Positions 56,618 to 64,000 of a stretch of 64,000 bases of DNA are shown in pieces (the stretch's first letter is position 1; the number at the start of each line of letters is the position of its first letter). The notes beneath the pieces are model-generated. The model did not search any database. It had not been told where the DNA came from and saw nothing but the letters and a program-made list of their open reading frames with translations. Made by a program: the position numbers and the translations under genes. Origin of the DNA: Micromonospora cremea (GTDB lineage Bacteria; Actinomycetota; Actinomycetes; Mycobacteriales; Micromonosporaceae); the NCBI RefSeq assembly GCF_900143515.1, contig NZ_FSQT01000001.1:1550001-1614000 (forward strand), given 5' to 3'.

Positions 56618-57736
56618 TCATTGTCGGCTCCACAGCAAGAGCTGGTACGGGTCCTCGCCACGGGTGAGCCACGTGCTGTCACCGAGCGCCGTCGGGGCCT
56701 CTGAAACGGGAATCGGATACTCCACCTGACCGAGCACGTCCCCGCGTGCCGTGTCGATCAGCCAGTGCCGCGGGTGCGCGTGCTCCTCGTCGCTCTAGCC
56801 CGTACTCGCAATCACCGTGCTTTCGTCGACGAAGCCGCACTGGTAGTCCCAGAAGGGCTCTTCCTCCGGTTCGGACGGCGCCTGGGGATGTGGCGGGAGC
56901 CGGTCGTCGGCGACGACCTCGTGGGCCACCACACCGTCGGGAAGGCTATGGATCGCCAGTTCCCCTTGTCCGTGGGCGACCGTGAGGAACCGCGTTCCGC
57001 AGGGGCTGACGTCGATGAGGCAGCGGTCGTCGTCCCCGATGCGGTTGACGGCGAGCCGGGCACCGTCCCACCGACCCCACAGCAGCGGCACACCGTCCTG
57101 GCCCTCGCCGACGCTCAGGCCCATCTGTCCCGGGTCGGGGGAGGGGACGTGGTGCCCGGCCGCTGCGGTGTCCGTCGAGGCACGTCCCAGGATGCGGCCG
57201 TCAACGCCGTCGAGCACGAGCCACTCCTCGTCGAACTCCGAATTGACGTCATCGGGCAGCGGTGTGCGTACGTGGGCCCACACTGTCGAGCCGTCCGCGC
57301 TGATCCAGCAGGAGCCCGAATCGGGATGGCGGTGTTCTGTGCTGTCTGCGTACTCCTGGTAGGAGTCGTGCAGGGACAGGCAGGACGGGGCCCAGCATGC
57401 GTGCCGCACCTGCCAGCGCAGCGTGCCGGCGGCGTCGACCGCGTGCAGTGCGTGCTGACCGCTGAAGACCGCCAGGTCGAGGGCGGGACTCACCGCATCG
57501 ATCCCGCCGGCTGGGCGGGGCCAGGGCGCCGGAAAACGGGCGGCGGGAGCGTCGTCGCCGGCGATGAGCCGGTCGAGGTCGTATGCCAACAGTGCGTCGT
57601 TCCGGCGGATCACGACGAGCCGGCGGTGCGGCCACCGCTGGACGGTGGGCGCGTCTGCGGTGTGATCGACACCGGGTACGCGAGCAGCGTTCGTTGGCAC
57701 GCGCAAGGACGCCACGAGGCGAGGGATGATGGGCAC
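56618..57736 (-). pseudogene. Beta-propeller-like protein with in-frame TAG
   Basis: 372 codons of one frame. The first 313 residues hold repeated short beta blocks (RRLVVIRRNDALLAYDLDRL, LDLAVFSGQHALHAVDAAGT, SCWISADGSTVWAHV, CLIDVSPCGTRFLTVAHGQG) like a small propeller. A TAG at 56795-56797 then interrupts, and the frame goes on as SDEEHAHPRHWLIDTARGDV, LGQVEYPIPVSEAPTALGDS and YQLLLWSRQ to a TGA at 56618. The continuation has the same style and composition, so it belongs to the protein. The function is unknown. Confidence 0.65.
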
Positions 57737-57787
57737 CCGTGCATCCTGCCAGCCAGCTCACGGAGGGCGGGTCGGCGACAGTGCCGC

Positions 57788-57916
57788 TCAGCGGGCCCTC
57801 TCTGTTGCCCGCCTGCGGGACGGCGTCAACAGGTCCGCTATGGCCGCGATCGCCGGCCGGCACCACTGATCCAGATGCGTCGCCGGGTCGCGGTGGCCCA
57901 GGCCCTCGAACCGCAT
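57788..57916 (-). CDS. Small ORF carrying an ArsR-type C-terminal tail
   Basis: 42 aa with a very good ribosome site (GAGGAAGGA). The first 19 residues are new; the rest (AIAAIADLLTPSRRRATERA) closely match the C-terminus of the ArsR gene at 13 kb, also at the DNA level over about 70 bases. So an ArsR paralogue has lost its HTH and left a tail, or the ORF is a novel fusion. It is probably not functional as a regulator. The surrounding 57737-58117 gap holds nothing else. Confidence 0.4.
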   Translation of the reverse strand: MRFEGLGHRDPATHLDQWCRPAIAAIADLLTPSRRRATERAR

Positions 57917-58117
57917 GATTCCTTCCTCAGGTGTGACCGGTATGGGGAGCTTCGATCGTGGCACGGCGGACAGCCGCCAACGATGACATCCCGCACCCGC
58001 GGGCTCCACCTGCCCGCGCGGCATGACAGACGACAGGCCGCGAACGGCAGCGGACAGGTATGGCGGTGACGTTTGCGGGTAAGCGGCCGCCCGCAGCGAA
58101 CGCGGAGGGGGCGACCG

Positions 58118-58588
58118 ATGAGTGACGCAGCGGCGGAACGGTCCGGGGGATCCGCACGCGCGGTCAGTCCGACGGAGCGGTTGGCGGCGGACGTGACCGA
58201 GGTGGTGCGCGAGGAGGTCCGGGAGATGCGCGCCCAGCTGATGAGGGTGGCTCGGCCGACCGGAGTCGGCTTGGCGCTGCTCGCCACGGCAGGGGGATGT
58301 CTCGTACTGGGGGCCGGGGCTGCCTCGACGACCGCGTTGCGCATGCTGGAGACCTTCCTGCCCCGGCGGCTGGCCACCGCAGGACTCACCGGGGGTTACC
58401 TCTTGGCCGCCGTTGTGCTGGGACGGGCGGGGCTGCAACAGCTGCGGGCGGCGGGAGGTGGCTCGGCCTGGCTGGCGGACGAGGTGCAGGACGCCGTGGC
58501 CACCACCGCCAGTCGGGTGGTGCCGGCCGGTGCCGCCGCCGTTCGGGACGAACTCGACCAGTGGGGCTCCGGCCGGCAGGACCGGTGA
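58118..58588 (+). CDS. Actinobacterial holin-X/phage holin-like membrane protein (PF07332)
   Basis: 156 aa. An amphipathic N-terminal helix (LAADVTEVVREEVREMRAQL) precedes two hydrophobic helices (GVGLALLATAGGCLVLGAGA and LTGGYLLAAVVLGRAGL); a polar tail follows. This is the usual plan of the Phage_holin_3_6 family that actinobacteria encode on the chromosome in stress and envelope loci; it is not evidence of a prophage. GGAGGGGG sits 7 bases before the ATG at 58118. Confidence 0.8.
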   Translation: MSDAAAERSGGSARAVSPTERLAADVTEVVREEVREMRAQLMRVARPTGVGLALLATAGGCLVLGAGAASTTALRMLETFLPRRLATAGLTGGYLLAAVVLGRAGLQQLRAAGGGSAWLADEVQDAVATTASRVVPAGAAAVRDELDQWGSGRQDR

Positions 58589-58675
58589 TGTCTACATGCG
58601 GGGGCGGGTGGCGCCGATCGTGGCGTCACCGGCTGCCCCACGCCGGGTGAACTCGGGCGCTGCGGCCGGTGTTGG

Positions 58676-60328
<1,653 letters not shown>

Positions 60329-60427
60329 CGGTGCTCCGCAGCTCGCAGTGGAGCCGGGCAGCAGCAGGCGGCCGCCCGGCGGGAACCGGGACGGCGAGCG
60401 CGGATTTCAGAAGGAAAGGCGCCGCCG

Positions 60428-60472
60428 TCAGCGGGCGGAGCGAACCTTCTGCGACCAGATACCTCGTGCCAT
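60428..60472 (-). CDS. Leader peptide upstream of ABC-F gene (MARGIWSQKVRSAR)
   Basis: A 14-codon ORF starts with the ATG at 60472 and ends 99 bases before the ABC-F start. GC-rich inverted repeats follow it (for example GCCGGGC...GCCCGGC at about 60352-60380), so ribosome stalling on the peptide could open an attenuator, as known for other ABC-F and erm genes. The frame also has an in-phase GTG three codons earlier. Confidence 0.5.
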   Translation of the reverse strand: MARGIWSQKVRSAR

Positions 60473-60731
60473 GACGGTCACGTTAGCAGCCCCGACGCCC
60501 CTCGCTCCTCCGGATTTCGCCCGCTCATGGCGCGCGGCGTGGGGCACCTGGGAGCACTGTCACGACAGAACGCGAGCGGTCGAGGACCGGTGACCCATCC
60601 TCCTAGGACGCCTACGCAGCGTGAGCTACGGCACGGGGGATCGGGAAGGACACCCGGCCTCAGTCCACCGAGGTCCCGAGCGAGTGCGCCGGCCGGCTGC
60701 GAAGGTGCGGCTTTCGCCCACCACCCGGCGA

Positions 60732-60737
60732 TAGGCT
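60732..60737 (+). promoter_or_regulatory. TAGGCT -10 box, leaderless message for lipid kinase
   Basis: TAGGCT ends eight bases before the ATG at 60746, the usual spacing for actinobacterial leaderless transcripts, and no Shine-Dalgarno is present before this ATG. Confidence 0.5.
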
Positions 60738-60745
60738 CCGGCCCT

Positions 60746-61675
60746 ATGCGGACGAAGCCGGAGCTGAGCGACGCCATCCGACGGGAGCGGCGCGCGGCGC
60801 TCGTGGTCAACACCCACTCCCGCCGCGGTCGCCGGCTCTACGAGCACGCTCGGGACCGACTCACCTCCGCCGGCTTCAAGCTGCTGGCCGCGTACCCGGT
60901 CGACGTGCCCGCCGAACTCGAGCAGAGCCTCACCGCGGCCGCCGACCTCGGGCCGGACCTGCTCATAGCGGGCGGCGGCGACGGCACGATCAGCACCGCG
61001 GCACGCCTGCTCGCGCACCGCGACATCGCGCTCGGTCTGCTGCCGCTGGGCACCACCAACAACTTCGCGCGCACCGTGGGCGTCCCACTCCACCTCGACG
61101 CGGCCGTGGCGGTCCTCGCCGAGGGCAAGGTGATCGACGTCGACCTCGGCCTCGTGGGCAGCATGTGGTTCACCAACCACGTCGGCATCGGCTTGTCCGC
61201 CGACGTGATGCTCAGGACGCCGCGGCGCCTCAAGCGGGCCACCGGCCGGCTCGCGTACCCGGTCACCGCGCTGACGCTGCTGACCCGGCACCGTCCGCTG
61301 CGCGCCGTGATACGCGCGCAGGGGCGGGAGCACGAGTTCGTCACCCACCAGCTGTACGTGGCGAACGGCGGCTTCCACGCCGGCCGCCCGATCACCGCGG
61401 ACGCGGACGCCGACGACCGGCTCCTGGTCGCCTATCCGGTGGGCGGAGCGCCCCGCCACGAGCTGCTGCGGCACACGGCCCGTAACGCCGCGACCGGGCA
61501 CCGCCGCACGCTCGGCGACGAGCCGTTCCTCGCCGTCCACCAACTCTGGCTGGAGACCGACCGGCCCGCGCCCGTGGAGGTCGACGGCGAGCTGTACGGC
61601 GAGACCCCGATCCGGATCGGCCTGGATCCCAACGCGCTACGCATCATGGCTCCGGCCCACAGCCCGGACCGTTAG
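60746..61675 (+). CDS. Diacylglycerol kinase family lipid kinase
   Basis: 309 aa. RRAALVVNTHSRRGRRLYEH opens the DAGK catalytic domain; the ATP loop is LLIAGGGDGTISTAARLL near residues 75-90, followed by LGLLPLGTTNNFARTVGVP and NHVGIGLSADVM, and the C-terminal lobe ends with VEVDGELYGETPI. These enzymes phosphorylate diacylglycerol or related lipids at the membrane; DgkB, YegS and BmrU-like proteins are relatives. The start at 60746 is supported by the -10 box placing the transcript start at the ATG. It overlaps the convergent exonuclease gene by four bases. Confidence 0.92.
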   Translation: MRTKPELSDAIRRERRAALVVNTHSRRGRRLYEHARDRLTSAGFKLLAAYPVDVPAELEQSLTAAADLGPDLLIAGGGDGTISTAARLLAHRDIALGLLPLGTTNNFARTVGVPLHLDAAVAVLAEGKVIDVDLGLVGSMWFTNHVGIGLSADVMLRTPRRLKRATGRLAYPVTALTLLTRHRPLRAVIRAQGREHEFVTHQLYVANGGFHAGRPITADADADDRLLVAYPVGGAPRHELLRHTARNAATGHRRTLGDEPFLAVHQLWLETDRPAPVEVDGELYGETPIRIGLDPNALRIMAPAHSPDR

Positions 61676-62598
61676 GCGTCGGCGCGGGCGGCGAGAGCGT
61701 CCACCAGCCGGCGGGCGGAGCCGGCCAAATTCCACGTGCCGGCCAGTTCGAGCAGCCGGTCCGGGTCGGCCGGGGCGGTCGGCAGCGCGGTGGGCAGCTC
61801 CGGCAGCGGCACGTCCAGCGCGACCCGGACCACCGTCGGCGCGACGGCCAGGTAGTCGCGGGCGGCGGCCAGCTTGGCCCGCAGGCCCGGTGCGAAGGAC
61901 GAGTCCGAGTCGTCCAGGGCGGCCAGGATGCCGGCGATGCTCCCGTACCGCTCGATGAGCCGGGCGGCGGTCTTCTCGCCGACGCCCGGCACCCCGGGCA
62001 GCCCGTCGCTGGGGTCGCCGCGCAGCGCGGCGAAGTCGGCGTACCGGTCGGCCGGCACGCCGTAGCGGGTCCGCACGGCGGCGTCGTCGCAGTCGTCGAG
62101 CTTGGCCACGCCGCGACCGACGTAGAGCAGTCGGACCGGCCGGGCATCGTCGATGAGCTGGAACAGGTCCCGGTCGCCGGAGACCACCTCGACCGGGCCC
62201 GGCTGGGTCACCGAGAGCGTGCCGAGCACGTCGTCAGCCTCGTAGCCGGTCGCGCCGACGGCGGTGATGCCGACCGCGGCCAGCACCTCCAGGATCATCG
62301 GCACCTGCGGGGAGAGCGTGTCCGGCACGACCTCGCCGCCCTGCGGAGCCACCCGGTGCGCCTTGTACGACGGCAGCAGGTCGACCCGCCACGCCGGCCG
62401 CCAGTCGTAGTCCAGGGCGCAGACCATCCGGTCCGCGCCGCGCCCACGGATCAGGGTGGCGAGCATGTCGAGGAAGCCGCGCACCGCGTTGACCGGAGTG
62501 CCGTCCTCGGCCCGGGCGGCGGATTCCGGGATGCCGAAGTAGGCCCGGAAGTAGAGGCTGGGTGCGTCGATCAGCAGGATCGGGGGTCGGTGTGCCAC
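61672..62598 (-). CDS. 5'-3' exonuclease (DNA polymerase I N-domain type)
   Basis: 308 aa, a stand-alone FEN-like nuclease. PPILLIDAPSLYFRAYFGIP carries the first metal Asp, NAVRGFLDMLATLI and CALDYDWRPAWRVDLLPSYK A-type blocks follow, then GYEADDVLGTLSV and VEVVSGDRDLFQLID with clustered acidic ligands, and the helix-hairpin-helix LRGDPSDGLPGVPGVGEKTA. All expected metal ligands are present. It removes RNA primers or flaps during replication and repair, next to the polA-encoded domain. Single gene. Confidence 0.93.
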   Translation of the reverse strand: MAHRPPILLIDAPSLYFRAYFGIPESAARAEDGTPVNAVRGFLDMLATLIRGRGADRMVCALDYDWRPAWRVDLLPSYKAHRVAPQGGEVVPDTLSPQVPMILEVLAAVGITAVGATGYEADDVLGTLSVTQPGPVEVVSGDRDLFQLIDDARPVRLLYVGRGVAKLDDCDDAAVRTRYGVPADRYADFAALRGDPSDGLPGVPGVGEKTAARLIERYGSIAGILAALDDSDSSFAPGLRAKLAAARDYLAVAPTVVRVALDVPLPELPTALPTAPADPDRLLELAGTWNLAGSARRLVDALAARADA

Positions 62599-62656
62599 GC
62601 CCGACAGCCTGGCACAGCCCCCCGACGATCAGGGGTACGCCCGGCCGCCGTGCGCG

Positions 62657-62884
62657 TCAGCGCCGCTCGTCGCGGCGGTAGACGGCCTCCCGCCGGGCCA
62701 GGTACTGCACGACGTAGCTGGTCAACAGCAGCAGGATCGCGACGAGCACCTCGACCCAGGCCGCGACGCCGTCGGCCACGGTGAGGCCGATGATCAGCAG
62801 GACCAGGCCGGCGAGCGCGAGGACCCCGGCCCACAGCTGGCGGCGACGGCGCGTCGCCGCCCGGTCCGCCCCGTTCGCTGCCAC
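62657..62884 (-). CDS. Small two-helix membrane protein
   Basis: 75 aa from the GTG at 62884, seven bases after AGGAGGA; the 12 upstream codons of the open frame are not needed. Two helices (LWAGVLALAGLVLLIIGLTV and VAAWVEVLVAILLLLTSYVV) are flanked by Arg-rich ends (TRRRRQ and ARREAVYRRDERR), so both termini face the cytoplasm. Function unknown; such proteins are common in Micromonosporaceae. Confidence 0.7.
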   Translation of the reverse strand: MAANGADRAATRRRRQLWAGVLALAGLVLLIIGLTVADGVAAWVEVLVAILLLLTSYVVQYLARREAVYRRDERR

Positions 62885-63004
62885 GTCGGTCCTCCTGGTC
62901 GGTGCGCCCGGCGTGGGCACCCCCGACCCAGGCTATGACCCCAGGGGCCGTCCGACCCGGGAAACCGCGGTGCGGCCCGTGCCCGACCGGCGCAGACTGC
63001 CGGT

Positions 63005-64000
63005 GTGGCGTTCCTTCCCGGTCTGACGCTCGCCCGCCGTTACCACGACGAGGTGGTCGCACCGGTCCTGCGCCGCCGGTTCCCGAGTCTGCGGTACGCG
63101 GCCGGCCTGCTGGACGGCGGCTCGGAGCTGCTGGGCCTGGACACCGTGCGGTCCACCGACCACGACTGGGGGCCGCGCGTGCAGGTCTTCGTGGCGGCCA
63201 CCGACGCCGTCCGGATCCCCGGGCTTCGTACCGCGCTGGACGCCGACCTGCCGGCCGAGTTTCTCGGCTGGCCGACCCGTTTCACCGGCGACGACGGGCG
63301 GCTGGGCGTCGCCGACCCGGCGGGCACCCGGCACGGTGTCAGCGTCGACGAGCTGGCTGGCTGGTGGCGCGACCGGCTGGGCTTCGACCCCGCGGCCGGT
63401 GTCGCCGCGGCGGACTGGCTGGCCACCCCGACCCAGCGGCTGGCCGAGGTGACCGGCGGCGCGATCTTCCACGACGGCCTCGACGGCGCGCTGTCGGCGC
63501 GGCGGACGGCACTCGCGTGGTATCCGCCGGACGTGTGGCGGTACGTGCTCGCCGCAGCGTGGACCCGGATCGCGCAGGCGGAGCACCTGCCCGGCCGCTG
63601 CGCCGAGGTCGGCGACGAATTGGGCAGCCGGGTCGTCGCCGCCGGCCTGGCCCGGGACCTGATGCGACTCGGCCTGCTGCTGCACCGGCGCTGGCCGCCG
63701 TACGACAAGTGGCTCGGCACCGTCTTCGGCGGGCTGCCCGACGCGGCGCCGGTGGTCGCGGCACTGACCGACGCGCTCGGCCCGGGCGACTGGACCCGGC
63801 GCCAGGCCGGGTTGGTCGAGGCGCTGGAGACGGTGGCCCGGTGGACCGACGAGACCGGGCTCGCGGTACCGGTGCGCGCCCGCGCCCGGCGGTTTCACCA
63901 CCGCCCGTTTCTGGTGCTGCACGCCGAGCGGATCGCCGCCGCGCTGCGCGCCGCCGTGAGTGACCCCGGGCTGCGCGACCGGCCGCCGGTGGGCGCGGTC
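63005..64000 (+). CDS. DUF4037 domain protein, 3'-partial
   Basis: 332 codons up to the window end, without a stop. The nucleotidyltransferase-like N-part reads AAGLLDGGSELLGLDTVRST DHDWGPR over residues 31-58 (GSE...D-x-D), and the DUF4037 C-part contains YPPDVWRYVLAAAWTRIAQA, LGSRVVAAGLARDLMRLGLL and YDKWLGTVF. The substrate is unknown. The GTG at 63005 is the start that opens the family (AFLPGLTLARRYHDEVV). No Shine-Dalgarno is visible, so a leaderless message is possible. Confidence 0.88.
   Translation, partial: MAFLPGLTLARRYHDEVVAPVLRRRFPSLRYAAGLLDGGSELLGLDTVRSTDHDWGPRVQVFVAATDAVRIPGLRTALDADLPAEFLGWPTRFTGDDGRLGVADPAGTRHGVSVDELAGWWRDRLGFDPAAGVAAADWLATPTQRLAEVTGGAIFHDGLDGALSARRTALAWYPPDVWRYVLAAAWTRIAQAEHLPGRCAEVGDELGSRVVAAGLARDLMRLGLLLHRRWPPYDKWLGTVFGGLPDAAPVVAALTDALGPGDWTRRQAGLVEALETVARWTDETGLAVPVRARARRFHHRPFLVLHAERIAAALRAAVSDPGLRDRPPVGAV

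Noticed and set aside
58118..58588. Prophage because of the holin-like gene
   Set aside because: No other phage gene is nearby, and this holin family is common as a chromosomal gene in actinobacteria.

Overview
The window is very GC-rich. Its genes start with ATG or GTG, it has many MarR/HxlR/TetR/ArsR-type regulators, HEAT and LuxR-NB-ARC proteins, an ECF42-type sigma factor and a Tat-like secreted peptidase. All of this fits the chromosome of a filamentous actinobacterium, most likely Micromonosporaceae; that assignment is inference from style and family content, not from a marker gene. I saw no rRNA, tRNA or CRISPR array.

Layout. 0-5 kb: a frameshifted GNAT, a RimJ-like GNAT, an ATP-dependent DNA ligase, a TetR gene, and a MarR-MFS efflux operon with a clear operator and terminator. 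5.2-12.9 kb: a HEAT-repeat protein converging on a three-gene uncharacterised operon (560 aa with a pretoxin-like TG segment, about 521 aa split by a one-base frameshift, and 925 aa with a long Ser/Thr-rich segment). This operon is the best candidate for an undescribed system. 13-16 kb: ArsR, HxlR and a lipoprotein L,D-transpeptidase. 16-31 kb: a gene graveyard with an Nramp gene broken by an 11-bp duplication and fused to the tail of a secreted hydrolase, fragments of FAD-monooxygenase, IS110, serine recombinase, FGGY kinase, alpha/beta hydrolase, two-component system, IS3 and a GIY-YIG-type protein, and an orphan LPXTG tail. Intact genes lie among them: cupin, GNAT, a cyclase + ThDP enzyme pair, CapA, an MFS pump, a poly-gamma-glutamate hydrolase inside an inverted-repeat-bounded element, and a second cyclase.

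31-39 kb holds a large LuxR/NB-ARC regulator, two RibD/DHFR-like proteins, DUF1801, MarR and several small membrane or Cys-rich proteins. 39-50 kb holds a subtilase, a MarR-enolase divergent pair, an amino-acid permease coupled to an acetamidase/formamidase, an M28 peptidase and a YcxB-like protein. 50.6-53.3 kb is an ECF42-type unit (DUF6069, DGPF/YciI protein, sigma factor, DHFR-like protein) with a candidate cognate promoter. 53-64 kb holds HAD phosphatase, nitronate monooxygenase, HxlR, an APH-like kinase, a propeller-like protein, a holin-like membrane protein, an ABC-F protein with a leader peptide, a lipid kinase, a PolI-like 5'-3' exonuclease and a DUF4037 protein cut by the window end.

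Three otherwise intact genes (DHFR-like at 52.8 kb, propeller-like at 56.8 kb, ABC-F at 60.1 kb) each carry one in-frame TAG and then read on in the same frame. Several others carry single-base frameshifts. These are either recent inactivations or sequence errors, and their functions should be treated with care.
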